From positions 80,299 to 144,298 of the forward strand of contig NZ_JH725038.1 of the NCBI RefSeq assembly GCF_000278235.1: a stretch of DNA of 64,000 nt, written 5' to 3'. Each line of letters starts with the position of its first letter. Within the stretch, counting starts at the first letter, position 1. The position numbers were made by a program, and so were the translations under genes. The stretch is from Bartonella vinsonii subsp. arupensis OK-94-513 (GTDB lineage Bacteria > Pseudomonadota > Alphaproteobacteria > Rhizobiales > Rhizobiaceae). Positions 28,997 to 39,571 of the stretch are shown piece by piece. Below the pieces are notes generated by a model. It did not search any database. It saw only the letters and a list, made by a program, of their open reading frames with translations, and was not told the origin of the DNA.

Positions 28997-29995
28997 TTAT
29001 TTTTTAAAATGCTTGATAAGTTCAGCCATATCTTGAGGGAGTGGTGAAGAAAAAGACATAATTTGGCCTGTAGCGGGGTGTTCAAAAGTAAGGCTAGCGG
29101 CATGGAGCGCTTGTCGGTTGAATTGATCGATTGCATTTTTAGTGATGGGATTAAGGATATTTGATTTTGTTCTAAAAGCATTTCCATAAACAGTATCACC
29201 TATGAGCGGGTGTCCAATATGAGCCATATGAACACGAATTTGATGAGTTCTTCCAGTTTCCAAACGACATTCCAGAAGACTGGCAAAAGGTGTTGTATTT
29301 GCACAGATTCTATATTTTTCAAGGAGAGAAAAATGTGTAACAGCATGGCGCGCATGAGTTTTGTGGTTATGGACGACAGCTTGCTTTATTCGATTATGGG
29401 GAGAACGACCAAGAGAAGCATCAATTGTCCAGATATTGCGACTAGGAACTCCCCAAATCAAAGCGTGATAACGCCGATCTAATGCACAGGTACGCCCATG
29501 GTCAGAAAATTGGGCACTGAGACTTTTATGAGCGAGATCGTTTTTGGCAACAACCATGACGCCACTTGTGTTTTTATCGAGACGATGGACAATACCGGGG
29601 CGCTTAACCCCGCCGATACCAGATAAACTATTCCCACAGTGATGGATAAGAGCATTAACCAATGTTCCGGTCCAATTACCATTGCCGGGATGAACAACAA
29701 GACCAGCTGGTTTATTGATGACAATAACATGATCATCTTCAAAAAGAATGTCCAAAGCGATGGCTTCACCCCTAGGTTCCGCATCACGAAGGACAGGCAT
29801 TGTCAATTCAATGATTTGGTTAGGTTTTAATTTTGTTTTTGGTTCCCTTATGAGTTGACCATCAACTTTAAGATAGCCTTCACGGATGAGGGTTTGTAGG
29901 CGTGAACGTGACAGCGCATTATGGTATTGTTTAGCAAGCCACTGATCGAGTCGTTGCCCAAGAGCATCTTCATCCGTTATTTGCTGTGTGATCAT
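28997..29995 (-). CDS. rluD: 23S rRNA pseudouridine synthase, RluD family
   Basis: Isomerises uridines of 23S rRNA (positions 1911, 1915 and 1917 in E. coli for RluD). The 332-residue product has an N-terminal S4 RNA-binding domain (QRLDQWLAKQYHNALSRSRLQTLIREGYLKVDG) and the RluA-family catalytic motif HRLDKNTSGVMVVAKN with the active-site Asp. It also has the later RTHQIRVHMAHIGHPLIGDTVYG. RluC or RluA-type specificity is possible, but the S4 domain, length and position upstream of rpoH fit RluD. The start is ATG with AGGAATT before it. About 150 bases separate it from rpoH on the same strand. Confidence 0.9.
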   Translation of the reverse strand: MITQQITDEDALGQRLDQWLAKQYHNALSRSRLQTLIREGYLKVDGQLIREPKTKLKPNQIIELTMPVLRDAEPRGEAIALDILFEDDHVIVINKPAGLVVHPGNGNWTGTLVNALIHHCGNSLSGIGGVKRPGIVHRLDKNTSGVMVVAKNDLAHKSLSAQFSDHGRTCALDRRYHALIWGVPSRNIWTIDASLGRSPHNRIKQAVVHNHKTHARHAVTHFSLLEKYRICANTTPFASLLECRLETGRTHQIRVHMAHIGHPLIGDTVYGNAFRTKSNILNPITKNAIDQFNRQALHAASLTFEHPATGQIMSFSSPLPQDMAELIKHFKK

Positions 29996-30027
29996 ATAAT
30001 TCCTATTAAGCTTTTAATAAGATCCTT

Positions 30028-31458
30028 TTACCAATATGAAATTGCTTTTGTATCGAGAAATTCTTTAATTCCCCAGAGACCACCTTCACGAGCACGTCCA
30101 GAAAATTTTACGCCTCCAAAGTAACTCCCACTAGGCAACCCATGTCCATTAATTTCTACCATACCGGACCGTATTTGTGCTGCGATACGACGACATTTAC
30201 TGCGATCTTGTGATTGTATATAATTTGTAAGACCATATTCGGTGTCATTGGCTAAAGCTACAGCTTCATCTTCTGTATTAAAGGGAAGAATTGAGAGGAC
30301 TGGACCAAAGATTTCTTCTCGAAAAATACGCATATGAGGTTTCACATCAGCAAAAACTGTGGGGCGTACATAATAACCACATTCCATTCCCATTGGTAAA
30401 CCAGTCCCACCTGCAACAAGAGTTGCACCTTCATCAATTCCAGATTGGATAAGATCTTGAATTTTGTTGTATTGTTGTTTTGAAACTACGGGACCAATAT
30501 GATTTCCTGCTTGATGGCTTGGTCCCACTTTTGTCTGTTCGGCAATCTCTTTGGCTGTTTGGATAGCTTCATCATAGAGGGCTTGTTCTACAAGCATACG
30601 GGTTGGTGCATTACAGCTTTGTCCACTGTTATAAAAGCAGTGTCGTACCCCACGTTGAATAGCGTCTGTATCAGCATCAGCAAAGATGATATTAGCGCCT
30701 TTCCCTCCAAGTTCCAGACAAACTCGTTTTAAAGTATTGCTGGCATTTTTAGAAATATCTTTTCCTGCTCTGGTTGATCCGGTAAAGCTAATCATTTCTA
30801 GATCTGGATGAGCAGAGAGGTAAGAGCCAACGTTGGCACCATCACCGTTGATTAAATTAAAAACACCGGCAGGCAAAGCGGCTTCATCTAAAATTTCAGC
30901 AAAGAGCATGGCAGAAAGAGGAGCAATTTCAGAAGGTTTTAACACCATCGTGCAGCCAGCTAAGAGAGCAGGGATGACTTTAAGTGTTACTTGGTTCATA
31001 GGCCAATTCCATGGAGTAATCAGTCCTACAACGCCGATAGGATCATAATGGAGAATTGCTTGTTCATTTCCTTCTATTAAAACATCTTGGAATGAAAATT
31101 CTTTATAAGCCTTGATAAAGTTGCGAATATGAGAACTGCCGGTAGCTGTTTGTGCATTGAGTGCCATGTCAATCGGTGCTCCCATTTCCATTGAAATGGT
31201 TTTTGCCATATCACCTGAGCGTTTTTCGTAGATTTCTAAAATTTTTTCGACGAAACCAAGACGTTCACTAGGCAGGGTTGTTTTCCAAGTTTGAAAAGCC
31301 TCTTTAGCAGCATTAATTGCTTTATCTGCGTCTCTTACGCTGCCAAGGCTAATGACAGCACAAGCTTCTTCTGTTGATGGATCAATGACGTGTAGATCGT
31401 GGGGAGTGCTTGGATCATCCCATAGACCGTTAATATAAAATTTCCGCTTATTAAACAT
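30028..31458 (-). CDS. NAD(P)-dependent aldehyde dehydrogenase
   Basis: A 476-residue cytoplasmic enzyme of the ALDH superfamily that oxidises an aldehyde to the acid. Key elements are visible: TPWNWPMNQVTLKVIPALLAGCTMVLKPSE (cofactor region), FTGSTRAGKDI, the catalytic Glu segment LELGGKGANIIF, the catalytic Cys segment FYNSGQSCNAPTRMLVE, and EEIFGPVLSILPF. The physiological substrate is not evident; no linked pathway gene is nearby. It ends about 30 bases before rluD, on the same strand. GAGGGAA precedes the ATG. Confidence 0.92.
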   Translation of the reverse strand: MFNKRKFYINGLWDDPSTPHDLHVIDPSTEEACAVISLGSVRDADKAINAAKEAFQTWKTTLPSERLGFVEKILEIYEKRSGDMAKTISMEMGAPIDMALNAQTATGSSHIRNFIKAYKEFSFQDVLIEGNEQAILHYDPIGVVGLITPWNWPMNQVTLKVIPALLAGCTMVLKPSEIAPLSAMLFAEILDEAALPAGVFNLINGDGANVGSYLSAHPDLEMISFTGSTRAGKDISKNASNTLKRVCLELGGKGANIIFADADTDAIQRGVRHCFYNSGQSCNAPTRMLVEQALYDEAIQTAKEIAEQTKVGPSHQAGNHIGPVVSKQQYNKIQDLIQSGIDEGATLVAGGTGLPMGMECGYYVRPTVFADVKPHMRIFREEIFGPVLSILPFNTEDEAVALANDTEYGLTNYIQSQDRSKCRRIAAQIRSGMVEINGHGLPSGSYFGGVKFSGRAREGGLWGIKEFLDTKAISYW

Positions 31459-31906
31459 GATTATTCCCTCATTTTTCTCTTTTTATATTGTTAAATTTTA
31501 CCCTATTTGATCCTTTTTAAACAAGAATAACAAGGATAATTTTGTCAAAGCAACAAATTGATTTATTTTTATGACAATAAAGCACGGAGAATTGAAAGAG
31601 CACTTATTATACTAGTGTTTATATTATTGCGCTCATCATTTTTATGAAAGAAGCAGGAAAAAGAATAATTGGCAATTTTTTCTCATAGAATTTTCTTAAA
31701 AACAAAGAGAGTACAGTTTCATGACATCATGAATTTTGTAATTTCCCTAGATTTGCAGAGAAAGTCCTACGGAAAGAAATTATGGCATTATTTTTTGTTA
31801 AAAAGTAGCAGTCAGCAAAAGGTTATTAACCTTCGTGTTATAGTCTCTCTATATTCTTTTTGAAGAGGCAATTGTTCTCATTATTATTATAAGTTTGTTG
31901 GGTATC
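31459..31906. other. divergent spacer between the aldehyde dehydrogenase and ftsK
   Basis: About 0.45 kb of AT-rich sequence between divergently transcribed genes, so both promoters should be here. An open frame of 64 codons inside it has no ribosome binding site or family resemblance. Confidence 0.45.
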
Positions 31907-34429
31907 ATGCATAATTCGAAAAAAAAATCTGTTTCTACGTCTTCTTTTTCTGATGAGAATCCACAAAGTGCATCAGAAGGAAATGTATCTACTAAGATTG
32001 TTGAGATATTTCCTTATCCGGAAGTATGGAAAAAAGCATTTGCCTTGGGACAAAATGTACGTTTTACGCGAACACCAGAAGTTGAGATTTTACGTCGTCG
32101 GATAGAAGCAGATCCAATTTTTGCAAAACAGTTTAAAATTTTTACAAAGCAAGAGCAAAAAAATCTTACAAACATTCCACATACGCACAAAAAAACAAAA
32201 AATCTCTCATCAACAAAAAGAGTCATTAATTCTCAATCGATAGAGAATAAAGCGTCAATTTGTCATTCAGCGGTTTTGAAGCAATTATCACGGCAAGCTG
32301 TTAGTATGCCGCTTGAGAAAGATACAGAGGAACATAAATTACAAGTAGAAAATGTGGTGAAAAAAATAAAGCCTGTTTTTCATCTTTCTGATGATGCATT
32401 TTTTGAGTGTGAATCCTTTATGCTAGAGCAGGTTGATGCTCAAATTTCAGAAGATAATTTGTCGATTGATTGCACGAATAATGAGATTACATCTGATACA
32501 CCTTCTGCCTTTGATGAATCAATTACTGCTCTTTACCGTGTTCTTGAATACCGCTTTCCACAATTTTATGATTCAATTACAGCAGAAACTCCAGCGGGAG
32601 AGATTGGGAAAGACGAACAAATTTCTGATTTAATGCATGCAAAGAATCATACAGTTAAAGAGAATCAAGAGTATCATTCTCAGCTTGCTATTGAAGATTC
32701 TTCTGATAGGTTAAGCGATGTAAAGGCTCTTATAGACACCAAAAATACGAGCAATATTGCTTGCTCTACATCAAGAGCTATTGCAAAAAATCCAAGGGAT
32801 TCTTCTGTAATGAAACCAAAAGGCAAATCATTACGATCTGCTAGTTCGTCGCTCAGTAATTATAATTCCGCTTTTACGTCAAATGTTCAATCTTTTGATG
32901 ATGCTACTTATGAATTTCCTCCAATAAATTTATTGCAGGAACCTGTTTTTCATGAAGGTACAGTGATTCCACAGGAAACATTAGAACGCGGTGCTGGACT
33001 TTTAGAAAGTGTTTTGGAAGATTTTGGCATTAAGGGTGAAATTATCCATGTTCATCCAGGTCCAGTGGTAACAATGTATGAGTTTGAGCCTGCAGCTGGA
33101 GTAAAATCATCGCGGGTCATTAACCTTTCTGATGATATTGCGCGTTCTATGTCTGCTATTTCTACACGCGTAGCTGTAATTCCTGGACGGAATGTTATTG
33201 GAATTGAGTTGCCAAATGCGGTTCGTGAAACCGTTTATTTACGAGAATTAATCCAAACAAGTTCTTTTCGTGAAAGCCAATTTAAACTCGCTCTTGCTTT
33301 GGGGAAAGGGATTAATGGTGAACCGGTAATTGTAGAATTGGCAAAAATGCCTCATTTATTGGTTGCAGGAACAACAGGATCGGGCAAATCTGTCGCAATT
33401 AATACAATGATTTTGTCGATTCTTTATCGCATGACACCAAAGCAGTGCCGTTTGATCATGGTTGACCCTAAAATGTTAGAACTCTCTGTTTATGATGGTA
33501 TTCCTCATCTTTTAACGCCTGTTGTGACGGATCCGCAAAAAGCTGTAACAGCTTTAAAATGGGCGGTTCGTGAAATGGAAGAACGTTACCGAAAAATGGC
33601 TAAATTAGGTGTGCGTAATATTGATGGTTTTAATGCTCGCGTTGCCCTTGCAGCACAAAAAGGCGAAACGATCATGTGCACTGTACAGTCGGGTTTTGAT
33701 AAGGAAAGTGGGGAAATACTTTATCACGAAGAAGCAATGGATCTAACACAGCTTCCTTATATTGTTGTGATTGTTGATGAGATGGCTGATCTCATGATGG
33801 TGGCAGGTAAAGAAATTGAAAATGCCATTCAACGTTTAGCGCAAATGGCACGTGCAGCGGGTATTCATCTTATTATGGCCACACAGCGTCCTTCTGTTGA
33901 TGTCATCACTGGTACGATTAAAGCAAATTTTCCAACCCGTATTTCTTTTCAGGTTACATCGAAAATAGACAGTCGTACAATTTTAGGAGAACAAGGAGCT
34001 GAAACACTGTTGGGGCAAGGTGATATGCTTCATATGGCAGGTGGTGGACGTATTGTACGCGTTCATGGGCCTTTTGTTTCTGACGAAGAAGTTGAATCCA
34101 TTGTTGCACATCTTAAAATGCAAGGAAAGCCTGATTATTTAGCAACGGTAACGGATAGTGAAGACGATAACAAAGAAGATGAGGCTACGGATTCAGTTTC
34201 TGGAGTTTCAAAGGAAGAAAAATCTAGTGAAGATGGTGAGGAACTTTATATGCAAGCTGTAAAGATTGTTATGCGTGATAAAAAATGTTCGACATCTTAT
34301 ATTCAACGCCGCCTTGCAATCGGTTATAATAAAGCAGCTTCTCTCGTTGAGCGCATGGAAGAAAGAGGCATTGTTGGAGCTGCTAATCATGTAGGGAAAC
34401 GTGAAATTTTACTCAATGAGTACATGTAG
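31907..34429 (+). CDS. ftsK: FtsK/SpoIIIE-type DNA translocase without N-terminal membrane domain
   Basis: A hexameric ATPase that pumps DNA and helps chromosome dimer resolution at the septum. The C-terminal part is canonical: the alpha domain ([33 protein letters not shown]), Walker A GTTGSGKS at about residue 488, Walker [13 protein letters not shown] near 620, and a winged-helix gamma domain at the end ([28 protein letters not shown]). The first 340 residues are hydrophilic, Ser/Lys-rich and lack any transmembrane segment, unlike classical FtsK with four. Rhizobiales carry a second FtsK of this kind, so this may be the soluble paralogue rather than the essential divisome protein. I chose the ATG; two in-frame TTGs lie four codons upstream. 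Confidence 0.9.
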   Translation: MHNSKKKSVSTSSFSDENPQSASEGNVSTKIVEIFPYPEVWKKAFALGQNVRFTRTPEVEILRRRIEADPIFAKQFKIFTKQEQKNLTNIPHTHKKTKNLSSTKRVINSQSIENKASICHSAVLKQLSRQAVSMPLEKDTEEHKLQVENVVKKIKPVFHLSDDAFFECESFMLEQVDAQISEDNLSIDCTNNEITSDTPSAFDESITALYRVLEYRFPQFYDSITAETPAGEIGKDEQISDLMHAKNHTVKENQEYHSQLAIEDSSDRLSDVKALIDTKNTSNIACSTSRAIAKNPRDSSVMKPKGKSLRSASSSLSNYNSAFTSNVQSFDDATYEFPPINLLQEPVFHEGTVIPQETLERGAGLLESVLEDFGIKGEIIHVHPGPVVTMYEFEPAAGVKSSRVINLSDDIARSMSAISTRVAVIPGRNVIGIELPNAVRETVYLRELIQTSSFRESQFKLALALGKGINGEPVIVELAKMPHLLVAGTTGSGKSVAINTMILSILYRMTPKQCRLIMVDPKMLELSVYDGIPHLLTPVVTDPQKAVTALKWAVREMEERYRKMAKLGVRNIDGFNARVALAAQKGETIMCTVQSGFDKESGEILYHEEAMDLTQLPYIVVIVDEMADLMMVAGKEIENAIQRLAQMARAAGIHLIMATQRPSVDVITGTIKANFPTRISFQVTSKIDSRTILGEQGAETLLGQGDMLHMAGGGRIVRVHGPFVSDEEVESIVAHLKMQGKPDYLATVTDSEDDNKEDEATDSVSGVSKEEKSSEDGEELYMQAVKIVMRDKKCSTSYIQRRLAIGYNKAASLVERMEERGIVGAANHVGKREILLNEYM

Positions 34430-34644
34430 TAAGCGAGATAATTTTAAGAATATATAGCTTTAAAAATGTCTAACGATCATTATTTTAATGATTAATGCTT
34501 GCTTTATGCTATGAGCGAGGGTTGTTCTGTACTTATTTTTAAACTGTGGAATATTAAAAATATTAAATGGGGAGTGACAAAATAGAAGCGATATTTTGTA
34601 TTAGGGTTGCTGGTATGTAGCATAAATACAAAGAAGGGTTTAAG

Positions 34645-36918
34645 ATGTCTTTTACATTTTTAGATTATCTGGAATGTGAAGAAATTAAACAAACCTTCAT
34701 GCGAGGACAGAGAGCTTTTGTTCTTTCCTCTGATTGTAACAATCTTCTTTGGTCCAATGGAGCTGCGGCGTATTTTTTTGGTTTTTCTTCTGTATCGGAT
34801 ATGATGAAAGACCGGTCTTTTTTAGACAAAATGGAGCGTCATAAAATATTGAAGAGTGCTCAATGTGCAAGTTCTGTTGCATTAGATGGTTTAAAGCATA
34901 CTGCTGAATTTTCTGTAGTTTCTATTGATATTATTGGTTTAGGCAAGGTATTTTTATTAGAATCTCCTCTGGAAGAGGAAAAGATTTCTCTTATCGCTGG
35001 CTTGGATAATGCAACAATGTCCGTTGCGATAATTGATGAATATGCAACAATATTAGAAGCTTCTTCTCATTTTTCTTTTGTTGATGAAACAATCCAAATT
35101 CTACTACAGACGATTGATCATGAGAAGACAGTCAAAACCATTTTATCCATAGCGGGTGCTTATACACAAGTTGGTATTATTCGCCTAGAAATAAAACCAG
35201 CAAGTTTTTTGGTTTTATGCATGCCATTAAAAGCGGAAGAGTTGAAGAGTAAACAGGAGCTTTTTCATTTTAATCCGGAACTTTTACCACAACGGTTTAC
35301 TTGGAGAATGGATAAAAATGGACGTTTTTGTGATGTTTCAAAAGAGTTAGCTGAAATTGTTGGACCTTTATCGTCTTCTATTTTGAGATCTGATTTTTAT
35401 GAACTTACCAAGAGATTTAGTGATGAACGGTATCAATCCTTAAACGGCTTTATTGAAGCGGCTTTACCTTGGAATAAATGGACAGTTCAATGGCCTATTG
35501 ATGATTCTCCAGAGTGGCTTGATGTTGAATTATCTGCTGTGCCAATTTTTGATAACGAACGACGGCTTGAGGGATTTTATGGCTTTGGTATTTTGAAGAA
35601 GCAAGAAAATGGACAAGAGAAAAAAGATGAAAATCTGGAAACAAAAACACCAAGTCTTTCGGAGATAGAGCGTTCAGCATTTCGTGAAATTGCACAACGA
35701 TTGCGTGAAGAATTGCATTCATCGGTAGGATGTGATCATTGGGTTAAGGAAACAGCTGTTTTGTTGCCTAGTGCACAGACATTACCGGAAAATGCTATAG
35801 AACAAACTCTCATCAAAGAACCAGCAGTTGTTTTATCATTATTGGATACAGCAACGGATGGCATTTTTTGGTTGGATGAACAGGGTTTTATTCGAGCGGT
35901 TAGCAGTGCTGCTTTGGCATTAACTGGCTATGAAATCAACGAATTACTAGCCAAGCCGTTATCATCATTATTTACTTTGCAAAGTCGTTTTTTATTTGAA
36001 AAATATTTTAAGTTGATCCGTGTGAAGGAAAAAAATCAGGTTTTTAATCGCGGAGAGAGAGCAGAACTCGTGACGAAAAGTCATAAAAATATAACGGTTT
36101 TTATGACAATTGTACCTTTGGCACGACAAGACAATTATGCTGTTATATTGCATAATATAACAGAGGAAATTCTACCAGTAGATAAAAGAGTAGAAGAAAA
36201 TCAAATGGTTGAAGTGATTCATGAAATACGGACACCTTTAAACGCTCTCATTGGTTTTGCAGAAATTATGAAAGATGGCCGTTTTGGTCTGATAGATAAT
36301 GAGCGGTATCGTGGATATTTACGCGATATTATTTCATCTGGAAAACATATATTATCGCTGGTTAATCAATTACTAGAATGCTCAAAAGCAAATTATTCTG
36401 GCTCAAATAACAAGATTAATATGCCTGTGGAAGCATTTGATGTGATATCTTGTTTACGTGCCAGTATGGCTTTTCTTGAAACACAGGCTAATCATAATGG
36501 CATTATGATGCGTATTGCTGCTCCTTCTCATGTGCCATTTATTAGTGTGTCACAACAGATATTTCGGCAAATTATATGGAATCTTCTTTCCAATGCCATC
36601 CGTTTTACACCGTCGGGTGGGCAAATTATTGTTCACGTTTCTTATAGAAAAAAAGAGCGCGTGAAGATTGCAGTAAGTGATAACGGTATTGGGATGAGTG
36701 ATGAAGAGATTATACAAGCACTGCAACCCTATGGACAAGTAGAGCGCAAAGATGGACGATCTGGCGACAGCGCTTTTGTTGGAACAGGTTTAGGTCTTCC
36801 AATGTGTAAAGCAATGGTAGAAGAAAGTGGTGGCCAATTTTTATTATTTTCAAAACCCAATCATGGAACAACTGTGGAAATGTTTTTTCCAGTGTCCCAT
36901 GAGTCAAATGTTCCATGA
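34645..36918 (+). CDS. PAS-domain sensor histidine kinase, PleC/DivJ/PdhS-like
   Basis: A 757-residue kinase without transmembrane segments or a receiver domain. PAS-like regions appear at about residues 20-110, 225-330 and 390-510. The HisKA domain has the phosphoacceptor His526 in HEIRTPLNALIGFAEIMKDGRFG, followed by NERYRGYLRDIISSGKHILSLVNQLLE, a pattern shared with PleC, DivJ and PdhS of the alphaproteobacterial cell-cycle network. The ATPase domain has the N box (NLLSNAIRFTP), G1 (DNGIGM) and G2 (GTGLGLPMCKAMVEESGG). Its likely response regulator would be DivK-like (inference from the HisKA region), and none is in the window. It follows ftsK by about 215 bases, a suggestive cell-division neighbourhood. 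Confidence 0.85.
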   Translation: MSFTFLDYLECEEIKQTFMRGQRAFVLSSDCNNLLWSNGAAAYFFGFSSVSDMMKDRSFLDKMERHKILKSAQCASSVALDGLKHTAEFSVVSIDIIGLGKVFLLESPLEEEKISLIAGLDNATMSVAIIDEYATILEASSHFSFVDETIQILLQTIDHEKTVKTILSIAGAYTQVGIIRLEIKPASFLVLCMPLKAEELKSKQELFHFNPELLPQRFTWRMDKNGRFCDVSKELAEIVGPLSSSILRSDFYELTKRFSDERYQSLNGFIEAALPWNKWTVQWPIDDSPEWLDVELSAVPIFDNERRLEGFYGFGILKKQENGQEKKDENLETKTPSLSEIERSAFREIAQRLREELHSSVGCDHWVKETAVLLPSAQTLPENAIEQTLIKEPAVVLSLLDTATDGIFWLDEQGFIRAVSSAALALTGYEINELLAKPLSSLFTLQSRFLFEKYFKLIRVKEKNQVFNRGERAELVTKSHKNITVFMTIVPLARQDNYAVILHNITEEILPVDKRVEENQMVEVIHEIRTPLNALIGFAEIMKDGRFGLIDNERYRGYLRDIISSGKHILSLVNQLLECSKANYSGSNNKINMPVEAFDVISCLRASMAFLETQANHNGIMMRIAAPSHVPFISVSQQIFRQIIWNLLSNAIRFTPSGGQIIVHVSYRKKERVKIAVSDNGIGMSDEEIIQALQPYGQVERKDGRSGDSAFVGTGLGLPMCKAMVEESGGQFLLFSKPNHGTTVEMFFPVSHESNVP

Positions 36919-36936
36919 GTCAAATCACGCATAAGT

Positions 36937-37350
36937 TTATTTTTTCTTGGCCAAAAGATCTCTGATTTCTGACAGAAGTTGTTCTTCTAGAGACATTTTT
37001 TTTGAACTTTCCTCTTCTTCTTGTTTTCGACGGAGCTTATTCATAGCTTTAACAAAGAGAAAAAGGACCCAAGCAATAATGAGAAAATTAATAAGTAAAG
37101 TTATAAAGTTGCCGTAGCTAATGGTTGCTCCCGCTGCTTTAGCGGCACTCAATGTAGCTTGTTTCTCGCCGGCAAGCTGAAGAAACATGTTAGAAAAGTC
37201 AATTCCACCTGTAATAAGCCCAATGATTGGCATAAAAATATCATTGACAATTGAATTGACCAAACCACCAAAAGCTCCTCCTATAATCACACCGATGGCG
37301 AGATCAATCATGTTACCTTTTAGAGCAAATTCCTTGAATTCTTTAAGCAT
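36937..37350 (-). CDS. mscL: large-conductance mechanosensitive channel MscL
   Basis: A homopentameric inner-membrane channel that opens under extreme turgor. The 137-residue product begins [44 protein letters not shown], the classical N-terminal amphipathic helix plus TM1 with the Gly/Ala-rich constriction. TM2 lies around residues 70-95, and the C-terminal charged helix ends [14 protein letters not shown] chose the ATG with AAGGGGAA upstream, 12 codons inside the open frame, because all homologues start there. It converges with the histidine kinase gene, with 18 bases between stops. Confidence 0.96.
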   Translation of the reverse strand: MLKEFKEFALKGNMIDLAIGVIIGGAFGGLVNSIVNDIFMPIIGLITGGIDFSNMFLQLAGEKQATLSAAKAAGATISYGNFITLLINFLIIAWVLFLFVKAMNKLRRKQEEEESSKKMSLEEQLLSEIRDLLAKKK

Positions 37351-37866
37351 TGCGTTTTCCCCTTTATGTATGCGACAGATGCTCATTTTAATTATCGCTT
37401 TTGATAAAAAAGAAAAGGGTAGTTTTTATTTTCTTAGTAAACCTGACATTATAATATGAAAACTCTTTTTTGAAAATATTATGATATATTTTAAAAGACT
37501 AACAAGGGGCATTGTTTGACTCTATATAAGGGTATCGCATAGAGTGCAGAACGACAAAAAGCTTTTTTAAGCTGTATCTACTCTCCCTTTAAGATAGAAA
37601 TGGAAAATTTTGGTGATTTATAAAATTGTTTCAAGCTTTTTATAATAAAATTTTAAAAAAGTGCTTCATTGCACAATATGAACAATTGTGAACAAAAGAA
37701 CATTTTTTAAAGCGGAAAATCTTTTTTGATCAATGTTCACAAGTAGTATGAGTGATAATGTTATAAATTTTCTTTCTGGTGGGATTTGTATTCTTGTTTA
37801 AATAGCATACCATCTCTTATGGAAGGCTGTGCGAGATATAAGAGGGAATGTTGTGGAGAAAAATAG
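37351..37866. other. divergent spacer between mscL and pyrD
   Basis: About 0.5 kb that holds both promoters. A 6-base inverted repeat, CACAAT with ATTGTG, lies near 37672-37690. No gene is supported. Confidence 0.4.
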
Positions 37867-38955
37867 ATGAATTTTTTTCGTTGTATTGGTCGTTCTGCTT
37901 TATTTATGTTGGATCCAGAACATGCTCATCGTTTAGCTATTATCAGTCTAAAAAGTGGATTGAACAGGTATCAAAAGGTCGTTGATAAGCGTTTAAGTGT
38001 GACTGTTGCGGGGCTTGAGTTTGAAAATTTTGTTGGTCTTGCTGCGGGTTTTGATAAGAATGCAGAAGTTGTTGATGCTGTTTTTCAGTTAGGATTTGGT
38101 TTTACTGAAATTGGGACAGTGACGCCAAAGCCTCAGGGAGGAAATCCTAAACCACGGCTTTTTCGCTTAAAAGAAGATGAAGCAATTATTAATAGAATGG
38201 GATTTAATAATGACGGACATCACATTGTCTACAGCAGACTTTGTGCATGTAAACACCTTGGTATTGTAGGAATCAATATTGGTGCCAATAAAGATACGGT
38301 TGATAAGATTAACGATTATACTGCTGGTATTGCTCATTTTTATGATGTTTCTGATTATTTTACGATTAATATTTCTTCGCCTAATACGCCAGGGTTACGC
38401 GCTTTGCAAGCACGTGACAGTTTGCATCTTTTGATGAATGCAATTTCGCAGGCGCGTAATGAGCAAAAGAAAAAACATGGATTTTCCGTTCCCATTTTTT
38501 TAAAAATTGCACCTGATTTATCAGAAAAAGAATTGGATGATATCGCTGAAGAAATGAAGTTTTCTGATTTTGATGGTCTTATTGTTTCCAATACCACTCT
38601 TTCACGCCAAGGGCTTCACAATAGTTTTCTTAGTAGTGAGGAGGGGGGGCTTTCTGGACGTCCACTCTTTGAGCGCTCTACAATTGTGCTTGCAAAAATG
38701 CGTCAAAAATTAGGTAAGAAGATAGCAATTATTGGTGCTGGTGGTGTAAGGGATGCACAAACGGCATTGGAAAAAGTTAAAGCTGGTGCAGATTTGATTC
38801 AGTTATATAGTGGGATGGTTTATGAGGGACCAGAGCTTGCTATAACTATTCTGAAAGAGATTTTGCAGTGTATGCAGCAAGATGGAGTTGAGAGTATAAA
38901 AGCTTATCGTGATCACAGTGTTGACCATTGGGCAAAGCGCGCGCTTCCTTTATAA
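37867..38955 (+). CDS. pyrD: dihydroorotate dehydrogenase (quinone), class 2, PyrD
   Basis: Oxidises dihydroorotate to orotate in pyrimidine synthesis, passing electrons to ubiquinone at the inner membrane. The 362-residue length and the N-terminal helix [25 protein letters not shown] are typical of class 2 enzymes. Motifs include [51 protein letters not shown], the active-site [14 protein letters not shown] and [39 protein letters not shown] precedes the ATG. It lies upstream of tRNA-His on the same strand. Confidence 0.96.
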   Translation: MNFFRCIGRSALFMLDPEHAHRLAIISLKSGLNRYQKVVDKRLSVTVAGLEFENFVGLAAGFDKNAEVVDAVFQLGFGFTEIGTVTPKPQGGNPKPRLFRLKEDEAIINRMGFNNDGHHIVYSRLCACKHLGIVGINIGANKDTVDKINDYTAGIAHFYDVSDYFTINISSPNTPGLRALQARDSLHLLMNAISQARNEQKKKHGFSVPIFLKIAPDLSEKELDDIAEEMKFSDFDGLIVSNTTLSRQGLHNSFLSSEEGGLSGRPLFERSTIVLAKMRQKLGKKIAIIGAGGVRDAQTALEKVKAGADLIQLYSGMVYEGPELAITILKEILQCMQQDGVESIKAYRDHSVDHWAKRALPL

Positions 38956-39084
38956 AAAAAATTAATAAAAAATGCGGGATTTTTTTAAAGGGGCTTGCAA
39001 ACTCTTTTGATCTTCCTTATGTCACACAGATAGAGAATGAGTATTTACGGAATAGTAAACACTTATGATGCATTAAGTTTTTAT

Positions 39085-39161
39085 GCGGTTGTAGCTCAGT
39101 TGGTTAGAGCGCTGGTTTGTGGCACCAGAGGTCGTAGGTTCAAATCCCACCAACCGTACCA
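39085..39161 (+). tRNA. tRNA-His, anticodon GTG
   Basis: The acceptor GCGGTTG pairs with CAACCGT, with a G-U first pair. The D arm contains TAGCTCAGTTGGTTAGAGC, the anticodon stem is CTGGT/ACCAG with loop TTGTGGC, and the T arm contains GGTTCAAATCC. CCA is encoded in the DNA. The discriminator base is A rather than C, and the base before position 1 is T rather than G. So the G-1:C73 pair that marks tRNA-His in most bacteria is absent; such loss is known in many Alphaproteobacteria. Confidence 0.96.
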
Positions 39162-39215
39162 TTTATCTTGTTACAACTTTTCTAATTCTTATTTAGTGCG
39201 ACTTTTGCTGTGGTT

Positions 39216-39241
39216 AAAAGCCGCAGTTATCGGCCTTTTTT
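39216..39241 (+). terminator. possible terminator after tRNA-His
   Basis: A short stem, GCCG with CGGC around a 7-base loop and flanked by AAAA on the left, runs into CTTTTTT. It lies 55 bases after the tRNA end. Confidence 0.5.
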
Positions 39242-39301
39242 GCGTTTGAGCCAAAGCCTACAAGAGCAGGACATTGCCAAGCTAAAAGCAGCCTTTCCGC
39301 A

Positions 39302-39556
39302 TTGTTTATTCGTGGATGTAATTTGATTGATATTGCCGATGAAAACCGTTATTTGCAGAACGCATGGTTTGCACTGACCGGCAACCTTCTTAATGAAGAA
39401 CAGATGGATCGGTTGATTCAGATTGCAAGCATCATGAGCAAACATCGGGCTGCTCCTGAGCTGGGATTGTTGGCTTTTTTCGTTTGTCGTATGCCGATAC
39501 TTCTCGCGCGCTATCAAGCGCGGTTTATCATCAAAGGATTTAAGAGAAAAATATAA
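39302..39556 (+). pseudogene. short ORF in a GC-rich patch, possibly a gene fragment
   Basis: An 84-codon frame that opens with TTG, without a ribosome binding site. The product (IDIADENRYLQNAWFALTG, then NEEQMDRLIQIASIM and a hydrophobic C-terminal part) looks protein-like but is not recognised. Just upstream, a different frame (about 39240-39323) also reads as plausible protein (LRLSQSLQEQDIAKLKAAF), so an older gene may have been broken by a frameshift. Base composition is about 46 % GC, above the surrounding genes. It may equally be a chance ORF. Confidence 0.3.
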
Positions 39557-39571
39557 AAAGGTCCACCAATC

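Noticed and set aside
31669-31863. 64-codon frame upstream of ftsK
   Set aside because: It lies in the divergent promoter region, lacks a start signal and has no family resemblance.
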